Assembly (NCBI GenBank): GCA_963825625.1
Contig: CAWGUF010000016.1
Coordinates: 1-64,000 of the forward strand
Direction: 5' to 3'
DNA from: CAMDPA01 sp963825625
Lineage (GTDB): Bacteria; Pseudomonadota; Alphaproteobacteria; Rhizobiales; Hyphomicrobiaceae
Length of the DNA: 64,000 bases
Shown here piece after piece: positions 16,405-25,571 of the stretch (position 1 is the first letter of the stretch; every line of letters starts with the position of its first letter). Below the pieces are notes generated by a model. It was not told the DNA's origin and ran no database searches. It was given only the letters and a program-made list of their open reading frames with translations. The translations under genes and the position numbers were made by a program.

Positions 16405-18103
16405 GACGATCTCCAACCTGTCGCCGGCGTTCATACTCATCATCGGTGCATTTCTGGTGCCGGTGCTGCCGCGTCCGGTGCGGGCGGCGTATATGCTGGC
16501 GCTGCCGATCATAGCGTTTTTTCATCTCATCTCATTGGCGCCGGGTGCGCACGGTCAGGTGCAGGTTCTGGGGACGACGCTCACCACACTGAGAATTGAC
16601 AAGCTGAGCCTGATATTCGGTTATATATTCCTGCTGGCCGCGCTGCTGGCCATCATCTACGCGCTGCACGAGAACGACTGGGTGCAGCAGACGGCGGGAC
16701 TGATCTATGCCGGCAGCGCGGTCGGTGCCGTGTTCGCCGGCGATCTGGTGACCTTGTTCATGTTCTGGGAGGGCACCGCGATCGCCTCGGTGTTCCTGAT
16801 CTGGGCTAGACGCACCGATGCCGCTTTCAATGCGGGCATGCGATATCTGATCATCCAGGTCGGATCGGGGGTGCTGCTGCTGGCCGGCCTGATGCTGCAT
16901 TATCGTGCCACCGGTTCCATCGCCTTCGACAAGCTCGGGCTCGATGGTAGTGCCGGCACCTGGCTCATCTTCATTGCGTTCGGGATCAAGTGCGCATTCC
17001 CGCTGCTTCATAACTGGCTGCAGGACGCCTACCCGGAAGCTACCGTCACGGGGACGGTTACGCTATCGGCATTCACGACGAAGCTTGCCGTCTATGCGCT
17101 CGCGCGCGGTTTTCCGGGCACGGAGCTGCTGGTTACGATCGGGGCTGTGATGACGGCGTTCCCGATCTTCTATGCCGTGATCGAGAACGATCTGCGGCGG
17201 GTTCTGGCCTACAGTCTGAACAATCAGCTCGGTTTCATGGTGGTTGGCGTCGGTATCGGCACGGAGTTGGCTCTCAATGGGACGGCGGCGCATGCGTTCT
17301 GCCATATTCTGTACAAGGCTCTTCTGTTCATGAGCATGGGCGCTGTCCTGCATCGGGTGGGTACGGTGAAGGGCTCGGAGCTGGGCGGACTGTTCAAGTC
17401 GATGCCGTGGACCACCGCGTTCTGCATCGTGGGGGCAGCCTCCATTTCGGCGTTTCCGCTGTTCTCCGGCTTCGTGTCGAAGTCGCTGATTATCTCGGCG
17501 GCGATGAAGGAGGGGTATTTCTGGACCTGGCTCGTGTTGCTGTTCGCCAGCGCCGGCGTGTTCCACCATTCCGGCATCAAGATCCCGTTCTTCGCCTTCT
17601 TTGCGCACGACTTCGGCAAACGGTGCAAGGAGGCCCCCCTCAACATGCTGATAGCGATGGGAATAACCGCGTCGCTGTGCATCGGCATCGGTGTTTTCCC
17701 GTCGTTGCTCTATTCCATCCTCCCCTATGGCGTGAAATACGCGCCTTACACGATCGAGCACGTCGTCACGCAGTTGCAGTTGCTGATGTTCTCGGCACTT
17801 GCGTTCACTGTGCTGATGCGTACGGGGGTGTATCCGCCGGAGCTGAGGTCGACGAACTTCGATACCGACTGGTTCTATCGGAAGGCAGGCTGGAAGGTGC
17901 TCGGGGTCCTGGATGCGGGGGCGGAGGGAGCGTGGCAGGCCATCAAGGCTGGCACGCAGGGGCTGTCGGCGTTCTTCGGCCAGCTCATCCGTCGCCACCA
18001 TGGTCCGGATGGCGCGCTTGGCAGGACGTGGCCGACCGGCACGATGGCGTTCTGGACCACAGTGATGCTCGGCGCTTATCTGGTGCTATCATACATTCGG
18101 TGA
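16394..18103 (+). CDS. Mrp antiporter subunit D-like, third copy (NuoL/M-like)
   Basis: A 569-aa subunit and the last gene of the operon. Channel motifs are FAGDLVTLFMFWEGTAIAS, KCAFPLLHNWLQDAYPEATV, LRRVLAYSLNNQLGFMVVG, HAFCHILYKALLFMSMGAV and SAFPLFSGFVSKSLI. Compared with the other two copies it has an extended C-terminal part of about 100 residues with a last helix at the end (FWTTVMLGAYLVLSYI), a feature seen in larger antiporter subunits. Three such subunits in one operon would give more ion paths than a standard Mrp complex. Confidence 0.9.
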   Translation: MTAETISNLSPAFILIIGAFLVPVLPRPVRAAYMLALPIIAFFHLISLAPGAHGQVQVLGTTLTTLRIDKLSLIFGYIFLLAALLAIIYALHENDWVQQTAGLIYAGSAVGAVFAGDLVTLFMFWEGTAIASVFLIWARRTDAAFNAGMRYLIIQVGSGVLLLAGLMLHYRATGSIAFDKLGLDGSAGTWLIFIAFGIKCAFPLLHNWLQDAYPEATVTGTVTLSAFTTKLAVYALARGFPGTELLVTIGAVMTAFPIFYAVIENDLRRVLAYSLNNQLGFMVVGVGIGTELALNGTAAHAFCHILYKALLFMSMGAVLHRVGTVKGSELGGLFKSMPWTTAFCIVGAASISAFPLFSGFVSKSLIISAAMKEGYFWTWLVLLFASAGVFHHSGIKIPFFAFFAHDFGKRCKEAPLNMLIAMGITASLCIGIGVFPSLLYSILPYGVKYAPYTIEHVVTQLQLLMFSALAFTVLMRTGVYPPELRSTNFDTDWFYRKAGWKVLGVLDAGAEGAWQAIKAGTQGLSAFFGQLIRRHHGPDGALGRTWPTGTMAFWTTVMLGAYLVLSYIR

Positions 18104-18384
18104 GGACGGCTCAAGGGGAAGGGCCGGCCGGCCTGCGCTGCCGATAGTCGGCTGTCGCCGGATCGAGATCCAGGGCGACAAGGCGCTGCGGGCCGTGTGC
18201 GGCCGCGGCGGTTGCACGGCGGCGGGCAGCCTCAGCCGCCTCCCGTTCACGTTTCCTTTCGTTGTGACACGCGGCAATCTGGCGGGACCTCATCTGGCCG
18301 CAGGCGATGCGACAAATGGGATGCGTTTGGCGCGCGGTCGTGCGATTACACCATCCCGCCCATGTCTGCGATGACGAGGAATTG

Positions 18385-19518
18385 ATGACTGAGCGTAAGC
18401 AACCGCCATTCCGCGCCGATCACGTCGGCAGTCTGATCCGTCCGGAAGCTTTGATCCGCGCGCGCAGAGCGGCGGAGGACAACGCGACGCCAGAGGCGAA
18501 AGCGGAACTCGCCGGCATTCAGGAGGCTGCGATCCGCGAGGTGGTGGCGATGCAGGAGGGGCTCGGCCTCAAGGTGGTGACCGACGGTGAGTACAACCGC
18601 ACCAGCTGGCAGCGGGATTTCCTGCTCAAGATCGAGAACGTGGTCTATGCACCGTCGAAGGTGCCGGTGAGGTTCCATTCCGCAAGCGGTACGCGGGAGG
18701 AGCATTCGCCGCCGACAATGGGGGTGGCCGGTAAGCTGGCGCGGCCGGCCGGCGGCATGTTCGTGGATGACTTCAAGTTTCTCGCCAGCCTTGCCAAGGC
18801 GACGCCGAAGGTCACGTTTCCCTCGCCCAGCGTCGTGCATTTCCGTGGCGGGCGGGATGTCATCGACAAGGCGGCCTATCCGGAGATGGGGCAGTTCTAC
18901 GCCGATCTGGCGCGCGTCTACCAGGAGGAGATCACCGATCTGGCCAACGCCGGTTGCCGCTATATCCAGATCGACGAGGTCAACATGGCCTATCTGTGCG
19001 ATCCGGAGCTGCGCAAGCATGCCTCGGCAATCGGCGAGGACCCCGAGGAGCTGCCGCGTACCTACGCCAAGCTGATCAACGACGCGATTGCCAGGAAGCC
19101 TGCCGACATGGTGGCCTGCATGCACCTGTGCCGCGGCAACTTTGCCGGCAACTGGGTGGCGGAGGGCAGCTATGAGCCGGTGGCCGACGTACTGTTCAAC
19201 GAGATGAACATCGACGGCTATTTCTTGGAGTACGACAGCGAGCGGGCCGGCGGTTTCGAGCCGTTGCGTTTCGTGCCGAAGAACAAGATGGCGGTGCTTG
19301 GGCTGGTGACGACGAAGGCGCCACAGATGGAGACGAAGGACGAGCTCAAACGGCGCATCGATGCGGCGGCCAAGTTCCTGCCGCTGGAGCAACTCGCGCT
19401 GTCGCCGCAGTGCGGATTCTCGTCCGGGATCGGCGGCGAGACGATGACGGTGGAGGTGGAGAAGCGCAAGCTCGCGCTCGTGGTGGAGACGGCGCAGGAG
19501 GTGTGGGGGAGCGCTTGA
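18385..19518 (+). CDS. cobalamin-independent methionine synthase-like protein (MetE C-terminal domain)
   Basis: A 377-aa stand-alone protein equal to the catalytic half of MetE (COG0620/UROD-MetE-like fold). Seen: FRADHVGSLIRPEAL at the start, VTDGEYNRTSWQ, YIQIDEVNMAYLCD, and a C-terminal zinc-site region with HLCRGNF (His/Cys) and LSPQCGFSS (Cys). The full MetE N-terminal domain is missing, as is usual for this subfamily, whose members often act on other methyl donors or in catabolism rather than in methionine synthesis. The start MTERKQPP follows GAGGAATTG. No riboswitch was recognised upstream (18104-18384). Confidence 0.82.
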   Translation: MTERKQPPFRADHVGSLIRPEALIRARRAAEDNATPEAKAELAGIQEAAIREVVAMQEGLGLKVVTDGEYNRTSWQRDFLLKIENVVYAPSKVPVRFHSASGTREEHSPPTMGVAGKLARPAGGMFVDDFKFLASLAKATPKVTFPSPSVVHFRGGRDVIDKAAYPEMGQFYADLARVYQEEITDLANAGCRYIQIDEVNMAYLCDPELRKHASAIGEDPEELPRTYAKLINDAIARKPADMVACMHLCRGNFAGNWVAEGSYEPVADVLFNEMNIDGYFLEYDSERAGGFEPLRFVPKNKMAVLGLVTTKAPQMETKDELKRRIDAAAKFLPLEQLALSPQCGFSSGIGGETMTVEVEKRKLALVVETAQEVWGSA

Positions 19519-19532
19519 CGCATGAGAGACTG

Positions 19533-19609
19533 GAACGTTCCCGCATCAGGCGGAAACGTTCTGTCGCTCTCGTTCACGTGCTGCTCCAACTCCTGGAGTT
19601 GCCCACGCG
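19533..19609 (+). repeat. two-hairpin intergenic repeat, copy A
   Basis: Starts 15 bases after the preceding stop codon. Hairpin 1 pairs GAACGTTCCCGC (19533-19544) with GCGGAAACGTTC (19550-19561), one mismatch in 12, around the loop ATCAG. A linker with CTGTC, TCTCG and TCACGTGC follows, then hairpin 2, AACTCC/GGAGTT (19588-19600). The same plan with different stem sequences occurs at 22978-23060. Confidence 0.6.
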
Positions 19610-20245
19610 CTACCCGCACGTCGTGGTGCAGGCAACCTCCTCGCGCTTATCGACGGTGCCGCGCAACGGCGAGAGCAGCTCCCGATAGCACTTGCCGCCC
19701 TGCTTGATGATGCGGACCACCTGGTTGCCCTTGCGGGCCTGGCACATCACCTCCAAGCTGGCTTGCGCGACCTTGAACGAGGCCAACGGCCGTGCCCCGT
19801 CGCCGGGCCGGCTCAGGTCAGCGGCATGTGCGGAGCCGATCACCAGGTCGAGCAGGCCGGCGCTCACCTGCCCCGGCTTGCGCAGCTGCGCGAAGTCGAT
19901 CCACTGATACGTCTGGCCGCCCTGCGGTCCGGTGACCATCACGGCGATGTCGCCGGAGGTTGGACAGGCGCCGACGTCGAGCCTGATCCCCTTTGCGGTC
20001 ACCAACGGCTTGTAACTGATCTTGCAGCTGATGTTCTTCATCACCAGCTCGTACTGCGTGAGCCGGTGCGAGACCTCGGAAAACGGAATGTCCTGTGTCC
20101 AGGAGACATAAAGATTTCGTGCCGTCGGGATCGCTGCCGCGACCGAGACGACCAGCACTGCGATCTTCAGTGCGGAAATCGCCCTGCCGAACGCGTGGCC
20201 CATGCCTGAACCGGCTTCGGTCCGTTCTTCCGTTTGCTGCGCCAT
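19610..20245 (-). CDS. hypothetical membrane-anchored protein
   Basis: A 211-aa protein that I do not recognise. One membrane helix near the N-terminus (ALKIAVLVVSVAAAIPTA, about residues 25-42) and a periplasmic remainder with five cysteines (KNISCKIS, GACPTSG, VMCQARKG, GGKCYREL, ACTTTCG), which could form disulfides. The start MAQQTEERTE follows AGAGGG; an upstream ATG is also in frame. It faces the MetE-like gene convergently with the two-hairpin repeat between them. Confidence 0.6.
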   Translation of the reverse strand: MAQQTEERTEAGSGMGHAFGRAISALKIAVLVVSVAAAIPTARNLYVSWTQDIPFSEVSHRLTQYELVMKNISCKISYKPLVTAKGIRLDVGACPTSGDIAVMVTGPQGGQTYQWIDFAQLRKPGQVSAGLLDLVIGSAHAADLSRPGDGARPLASFKVAQASLEVMCQARKGNQVVRIIKQGGKCYRELLSPLRGTVDKREEVACTTTCG

Positions 20246-20545
20246 GTCAATGCCCTCTGCTTGAAACTGACTCCTGATGACTATTGCTGAGCCGACCATA
20301 TCGCCCCGTCCTCCCGTTCATTATACGAGTGATACGACTTGAGGACTACACCGGCGGGTTTGAACGAGATGTGATAGCCGCGTTCATCCAGCGTTCAAGC
20401 GGGCGGCGGCTGGCGGGCGGCGCACGATAATCTCGTGGCCAGCATCGCCAACGGAAATGCCGTCGGCGTCTTCCGGCGCAAATGCGGTGTCTGACATGCC
20501 TGCGCGTGCAGTGGAGAGGGGCCCAGCGGCTCTGCTGCCGTCCCC
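20246..20545. other. 300-bp intergenic region
   Basis: No coding signal found on either strand. It holds the 5' flank of the membrane protein gene (a more AT-rich stretch with CATTATACGAG near 20319) and the 3' flank of the Rieske oxygenase. No terminator hairpin stands out. Confidence 0.4.
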
Positions 20546-21837
20546 TTATTCCGCCGCCTTCAACTTCGCGGGACGTTTCAGCTCCGGCCAGCCCATGGCG
20601 TCCATGAACTCGTTGTAGACGTCGTCGGGCTGCCCGGCGACCCAGCGGTTGCCCTTCAGGCGCTTGCTCAGGAACGGATGAGCCTTCATCTGCTCGATTG
20701 TCATGCCGTCGCGGTGGATCTCGGGCGAGGCGACGGGCAGCGGCACGCAACGGGCGCGGTCTGCATCGCGGATGATGCCGGAGGGGTCGCGGCCGTGGGC
20801 GATGGCATCGAGGTCGTCGAACATGCGCTGGCGCATCAACGTGATGCCGACGTCGGACATGCCTAGCTTCTCCTTGGTACGATCGGCGATGTTGCCTTGG
20901 CCGACCCAACCGACGACGTCCTGGTTGATGACGTGGCTGGTGATCCAGCGGCCGTTCTCATCCTTGATCGGACCGTACCACGTCGGGATACGCTGCTGCT
21001 CGTAGGGCTCCTTGCTCGATTGGCACGCGCGAGAAGAACCAGCACATGCACAGCGAGTTCTCGTTGTCGACCGGCACGCGCCACTCGAAGTGGCCGCCGA
21101 GGTAGAAGCCGTTCGGCCAAAGCGCGACGCGGCCGATGGTCCACATCACGTCGTCCTCGCCCATGCCCTCGCGCACGCGCTTGTACTGGAAGCCGAACTC
21201 GAACTCCGTGAAGTTGAGCTTCAGGTGCTTGGGTGCGGTGACCTGGTAATCGTCCCGCATGCGCGAGGGCCAGGTGTCGTGCATCCACTCGAAATGGACC
21301 GGGTCGATGGAGTTCTCCTGGCATTGCAACCAGTTGCAGGGGATGTCGCAGCCCACGACCTCGGCAAAGCCATGCTCCCAGGTGAATGGCTCCCAGACGG
21401 GTAGCTCGGGCGCGGGATCGGGGCCCATGTAGGCCCACAGCATGCCTGCCAGTGGGCCGAACCGGATAGGCCTTGATCGCGCAGCGCTCCTTGAGCCGGG
21501 TGCCAGGATTGGCGATGTCGTCGAAGGGCTGTCGAATGCATCGGCCGGTCTCGTCGAAAGCCCAGCCGTGATAGCAGCAGCGGATGCCGCAGTCCTCCAC
21601 CCAGCCGTATGACAGGTCGGCGCGACGGTGCGCGCAGTGCTTGTCGACCAGCCCGAAGTTGCCGGAGCGGTCCTTGTACAGGACGAGGTCCTCGCCGAAG
21701 AACCGGACCGGCTTGATCGACATGGTATCGAACTCGGAGACGCCGGCAATCGGTTGCCAATAGCGGCGCAACAGGTCGCCCATTGCGGAGCCCGGCTCGA
21801 TGTCGGTCAGGAGCTTGTTCTTTTCGGCGCTGAGCAT
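20546..21837 (-). CDS. aromatic ring-hydroxylating dioxygenase, large (Rieske) subunit, two frameshifts
   Basis: Oxygenase component related to phthalate 4,5-dioxygenase/vanillate demethylase type enzymes, about 429 aa when repaired. Rieske ligands are in HCAHRRADLS and CGIRCCYHGWAF; the mononuclear iron site is the DPVHFEWMHDTW block. Frame changes occur where GGG at 21454-21456 should be GG and at an extra A near 21017; the last part reads MSDVGITLMRQRMF to the end. Start MLSAEKNKLL. Needs a reductase and possibly a ferredoxin; the Rieske ferredoxin at 8817 is a candidate. The TauD-family gene diverges from it. Confidence 0.85.
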
Positions 21838-22007
21838 GGGTGGATCTCCCCGGGGGCTGCGGGTCCAGACGCGTGGCGATTGCTAAACTAACGCGTTGTA
21901 CCGCCGGATTCCAGTGTGGTGAGGGGGCCACTGGTGCATTCCACCTTTCGGATCAAGCTGGTATGATAGCTTTTGGGCTGCAGCATGCGGATCAGGAGGA
22001 TTTTGCG

Positions 22008-22979
22008 ATGCAACAGCGCGTCAACGCATGTGTCAGCCGGCCCGTGGTGACGGAACGGGCGTGCCTCACCATCCGCCGCGTGGGTGTCCACCTGGGCGCC
22101 GAGGTTTCCGGCATCGACCTGAGGAAGCCGGTGTCCGAGGAGCAGATGGCGGCGATAGAGGCGGCGCTGGCGGAGAACGAGGTCCTGGTGTTCCGGCGGC
22201 AGGAGATTTCGTCGGAGCAGCTGATGGCGTTCGGTCGGCGCTTCGGCGAGTTGACCGTGCATCCTTTCGCGCCGCATGCGGACGAGGCGCCGGCCCTCAT
22301 CAAGTTCCGCAATGACGAGACCACGCCGCCGTTCTCCACAGATGTGTGGCACTCCGACGAGACATTCCGCGCCGAGCCGCCGCGGGCAACCATGCTGATC
22401 GCGAAAGAGGTGCCGGCGCTGGGCGGCGATACGGTATTTGCGAGCATGACGGCGGCTTACGACGGTCTTTCCGATCGCATGCAGCAGTTGATCGACGGGC
22501 TGCAAGCGGTGCACGACTTCAAGCCCTTCAAGGCGCTGTTCGGCTCGAGCGAGGCGGACAGGCGCACGCTGCAGGATTTCGAGTTGCGCTATCCGTCGCA
22601 GTTGCACCCGGTGGTTCGCATCCACCCGGTCACGGGGCGGCGCGTGCTGTTCGTCAATCCGCAGTTCACGCTGGCGATCAGGGGCATGGAGGAGCGGGAG
22701 AGCCGGTCGCTGCTCGATACGTTGTTTCAACAGGCCTACACGCCGGAGTATCAATACAGGCACCGCTGGGAGCCCCATACGCTGGTCGTCTGGGATAACC
22801 GCTCGACGCAGCATTATGCCGTACACGACTATTATCCGCAGCGCCGCTACATGGAGCGGGTCACGATCAAGGGCGGAGCGGTCGAGGGTCTGCCTGCCGT
22901 GGATGGCTCGGTGTTGAAGCGGGCGAAGTTCGTGGCTGTCGAAGGCGCCGACACGGCAGGCGGCCACAAGCCACATTAG
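22008..22979 (+). CDS. TauD/TfdA family 2-oxoglutarate dioxygenase
   Basis: Fe(II)/2-oxoglutarate oxygenase, 323 aa. Iron ligands: His115 and Asp117 in VWHSDETF and His269 in DNRSTQHYAVHDY; the 2-oxoglutarate Arg284 is in RYMERVTI. The start is well fixed: AGGAGGA lies 7 bases before the ATG at 22008. Relatives cleave taurine, 2,4-D or alkyl sulfates, so the substrate may be a sulfonated or phenoxy acid, but nothing in the sequence decides. Divergent from the Rieske oxygenase, with which it may share control. Confidence 0.87.
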   Translation: MQQRVNACVSRPVVTERACLTIRRVGVHLGAEVSGIDLRKPVSEEQMAAIEAALAENEVLVFRRQEISSEQLMAFGRRFGELTVHPFAPHADEAPALIKFRNDETTPPFSTDVWHSDETFRAEPPRATMLIAKEVPALGGDTVFASMTAAYDGLSDRMQQLIDGLQAVHDFKPFKALFGSSEADRRTLQDFELRYPSQLHPVVRIHPVTGRRVLFVNPQFTLAIRGMEERESRSLLDTLFQQAYTPEYQYRHRWEPHTLVVWDNRSTQHYAVHDYYPQRRYMERVTIKGGAVEGLPAVDGSVLKRAKFVAVEGADTAGGHKPH

Positions 22980-23060
22980 ATCTTTACCGCCTCAGGCGGC
23001 ATTGATCTGTCCTTCTCGCTCACGTGCCCCTCCGGCCTAAAGGCCGGGCACTCCGCGGGC
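22978..23060 (+). repeat. two-hairpin intergenic repeat, copy B
   Basis: Begins within the stop codon of the TauD-family gene. Hairpin 1: AGATC pairs with GATCT around an internal loop, then CCGCC/GGCGG with loop TCA. The linker again has TCTGTC, TCTCG and TCACGTGC at the same spacing as copy A. Hairpin 2 is CCGGCCT/AGGCCGG (23032-23047). Stem sequences differ from copy A but pairing is kept. Confidence 0.6.
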
Positions 23061-23093
23061 GGCGCAGTGGCGCCGAGCCGCAGTCGTGACCTG

Positions 23094-23122
23094 GAGCGCT
23101 TCTGTCTAAGTCGGAAGCGCTC
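23094..23122. terminator. strong hairpin between convergent genes
   Basis: A perfect 9-bp stem, GAGCGCTTC and GAAGCGCTC, with an 11-base loop. It lies between the convergent TauD-family gene and the hypothetical gene at 23174 and may serve either as a bidirectional terminator or be a member of a repeat family common in Rhizobiales. Confidence 0.5.
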
Positions 23123-23173
23123 TAGCAGCTCGCATACGGGCGCAAGGTGCGAGGGCAGGCGGCGCGCAGCGCT

Positions 23174-23680
23174 CTATTCAGCGGCCATTCGGGGGTGGCT
23201 GTTGTGCCTGTATTCGGAGCGTTTGCGACGAAAGGCGGGGAACAGGACGGGGTAGCCGGAGGCAAGTGCGTCGCGCGGCGCGCCGTCCCGCGGCACGTGC
23301 TCGAGCGTCCATCTGATGGGATCATTGCCGATATAATCGATGCGCAATCGGTAGTCCGGAGACCGGGCTCTGCACACCCACTCCGCCGCTTCCGCCAGGC
23401 TCGAGAACTCGCAATCGAGCCCCCCGAACCAGGCGATGACGCGATCTTCCAGCGAATAAAGGGTGATATCGAAGCCATCCGGTGACATCGACCGGATCGT
23501 GATGCCCCCTTCGAGGCTGCGCTCCAGCTGCGCTCTTTCGATGGCGGCATTGTCCTGGCTGTCTTGCGCAAGCAGACGTTCCAGCCGCACTGCCATCAAC
23601 TCGACCAGCTCGGCTGCCGAATTGTTCGTATGCGCAGCCGCGCCGCCTTCCGCCGATCCACTTGCGCTGGTACGGTTCAT
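23174..23680 (-). CDS. hypothetical protein
   Basis: A 168-aa soluble protein that I do not recognise. N-terminal 35 residues look disordered (Ser/Ala/Gly/Asn-rich), then a helix with LVELMAVRLERLLAQ, and a mixed domain with ITIRSMSPDGFDITLYSLED, YRLRIDYIGNDPIRWTLEH and a basic C-terminus (FRRKRSEYRHN). No catalytic motif, signal peptide or membrane helix is seen. The single open frame with consistent codon use supports a real gene. Confidence 0.5.
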   Translation of the reverse strand: MNRTSASGSAEGGAAAHTNNSAAELVELMAVRLERLLAQDSQDNAAIERAQLERSLEGGITIRSMSPDGFDITLYSLEDRVIAWFGGLDCEFSSLAEAAEWVCRARSPDYRLRIDYIGNDPIRWTLEHVPRDGAPRDALASGYPVLFPAFRRKRSEYRHNSHPRMAAE

Positions 23681-23873
23681 GGAGACCGTTCGAAATGTTT
23701 CACTGTATGACCGCTTACCATGATTGCGCGCTGGTCACAATCGGCGGTGGCAGTTCCGCGTTTGGCTACCCTGGCTTGCTCCGGGTGAATGCGGCGCTTG
23801 CTTCGACCGCGTCGGGTAGTGAATGATTGCGGGGCGATTGGCGAACAGAGCTGCGAGATGGTCCGAGGCGTGA

Positions 23874-24647
23874 ATGGCGGGTTTGATCGAAACGATTGCT
23901 ATCAACGACTGCCAGTTGTCTTTTCAGCGGCACGGGCAAGGACGGCCGCTGCTGTGGCTGCACGGCACGGATGGGCTGGCGGAATGGCCAGCGATCTTGG
24001 ATCGATTGGCGGAGCGTCATGAGGTGATCGTTCCGGAGCATCCCGGCTTCGGACATTCGCCGGCACCGGGCTGGATGGATGACGTTTCGGACCTCGCCTA
24101 CCTTTATCTCGATCTGCTCAAAGCGTTGGATCTTGTCGATGTCGACGTGGTCGGCCATTCGCTGGGCGGGTGGATCGGCATGGAGGTTGCTGTGCGCTCG
24201 ACGGAGCGGCTGCGATCGCTGGCGCTGATCGCGGGCGCGGGCATCCACGTGAAGGGCGTGCAGAAGCTTGACATCTTCATGATCGATCCGGATGAGCAGG
24301 CGAGCCTTGCCTACGCGGATTCGGCGTTGGGGGAGGCGGCCGCGGAGAGGGCACGAGCGGCCAAATATCAGGAGGCAGCCGTAGCCAATCGTGTTGCCTC
24401 GGCGCGCTTCGGCTGGAGCCCGCGGTTTCACAATCCGCGGCTGGAACGCTGGTTGTCGCGCATCGATATTCCAACGCTCATCATTTGGGGGGACAGCGAT
24501 CGGATTTTTCCGCCAGCACATGCCGCAGCGTTGCACAGCGCCATTTCCGGATCTGAAGTGGTGTTGATCGAGAACGCCGGACACCTTCCCCACGTGGAGC
24601 GGCTGGACGATACGCTGAGGGTTCTCAGGCGGTTCCTCGACCGTTGA
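23874..24647 (+). CDS. alpha/beta hydrolase
   Basis: A 257-aa hydrolase. Nucleophile Ser96 in VGHSLGGW, oxyanion segment LLWLHGTDG, acid in IIWGDSDRIFPP and His in ENAGHLPHVER: a complete triad in the arrangement of meta-cleavage-product hydrolases and dihydrocoumarin-type esterases. It is the first of a plus-strand run with the racemase-like enzyme and two cupins, which supports a shared catabolic task. Confidence 0.85.
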   Translation: MAGLIETIAINDCQLSFQRHGQGRPLLWLHGTDGLAEWPAILDRLAERHEVIVPEHPGFGHSPAPGWMDDVSDLAYLYLDLLKALDLVDVDVVGHSLGGWIGMEVAVRSTERLRSLALIAGAGIHVKGVQKLDIFMIDPDEQASLAYADSALGEAAAERARAAKYQEAAVANRVASARFGWSPRFHNPRLERWLSRIDIPTLIIWGDSDRIFPPAHAAALHSAISGSEVVLIENAGHLPHVERLDDTLRVLRRFLDR

Positions 24648-24788
24648 ATCGCGGCGCTGGAGGTCGCAAGGCTCTGGTCTGGAAGCAGCAGCTGATGCAG
24701 AGTGTGGGCAGCGCCGGGATGCCGGCAACGACCTGTCCACCGGATTGCCCATTTGAATGTAAGCACAGCACGTTCCAGGGAGCCCATA

Positions 24789-25495
24789 ATGTCCATCCGC
24801 GTCGGCCTGATCATTCCTTCGTCCAACCGCACGGTGGAGGACGAGATGGCGCGCTACTACCCCGAAGACGTATCGGTGCATATCACCCGGATGCGGATGA
24901 CAGGGGAGCACAAAAGGCCGTTGGCGGAGACCATCGATCGGATCAGTGAAGCGGCCGGCGCACTGGCGGACTTCGAAGTGCGATGCGGTCACGTTTCACT
25001 GTACGGCCAACTCTACCGACGCCGGGACGGAAGGCGAGCGGATGATCCTCGATGCCATGACGCGTGGCGGGGCCCAGGAACGCATCCTCGACTGCAACGG
25101 CTATTCGCCGCGCGCTGGATATGCTCAGGGCCAAGAAGCTGGTGCTCGTTACGCCGTACAGCCAGGCGGTGACCGATCACGAAGCGGAATATCTGGAGGA
25201 AATCGGCTCCGAGGTGCTTTGCGCCAAGGGCTACGACCTGGGGACGGCGGACGACTATCTGGCCGCCCCAACATCGTTCTGGATCGAGCAGACGCTGGCG
25301 GAGCGCAACAACCAGGCCGATGTCTATTTCGTCTCCTGCGCGGCGATCCGCGCGCTTGGCGCCATCGATGAGCTGGAGCGGCGACTGGACCGGCCTGTCA
25401 TCACATCGAACCAGGCTGTGATCTGGGATCAGATGCAGGCGCTGGGAATCGATGGGAGCAGGGCCTGTCCCGGCCGGCTGATGTCGGCGGGATGA
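24789..25495 (+). CDS. maleate isomerase / Asp-Glu racemase family enzyme, two frameshifts
   Basis: Member of the Asp/Glu racemase superfamily, closest in pattern to maleate cis-trans isomerase and arylmalonate decarboxylase. Blocks: IRVGLIIPSSNRTVEDEM, DAVTFHCTANSTDAG (first active-site Cys region), AIRRALDMLRAKKLVLVTPY, and VYFVSCAAIRAL (second Cys), then PVITSNQAVIWDQM. The frame moves once near 24975 (one extra base in TTCGAAG) and once between 25065 and 25095. Repaired length is ~234 aa, normal for the family. It may isomerise an unsaturated diacid made by ring cleavage. Confidence 0.75.
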
Positions 25496-25571
25496 ATGGT
25501 CGCGACGGTCTGGGCAGGCCGGTTGAACGTGTGGTATTGAGATCGCAACGAATTCAAACCGGAGGACCGAG

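Noticed and set aside
10657..18103. Membrane-bound hydrogenase
   Set aside because: Gene order is like MbhA-H, but none of the [NiFe] hydrogenase or ferredoxin-like subunits are present on either side.
18104..18384. SAM or cobalamin riboswitch before the MetE-like gene
   Set aside because: No SAM-II core or B12 box could be recognised; the segment looks like ordinary intergenic DNA.
23766..24992. 408-residue minus-strand frame
   Set aside because: Opposite the alpha/beta hydrolase, which has a complete catalytic triad; the minus frame has no recognisable domain.
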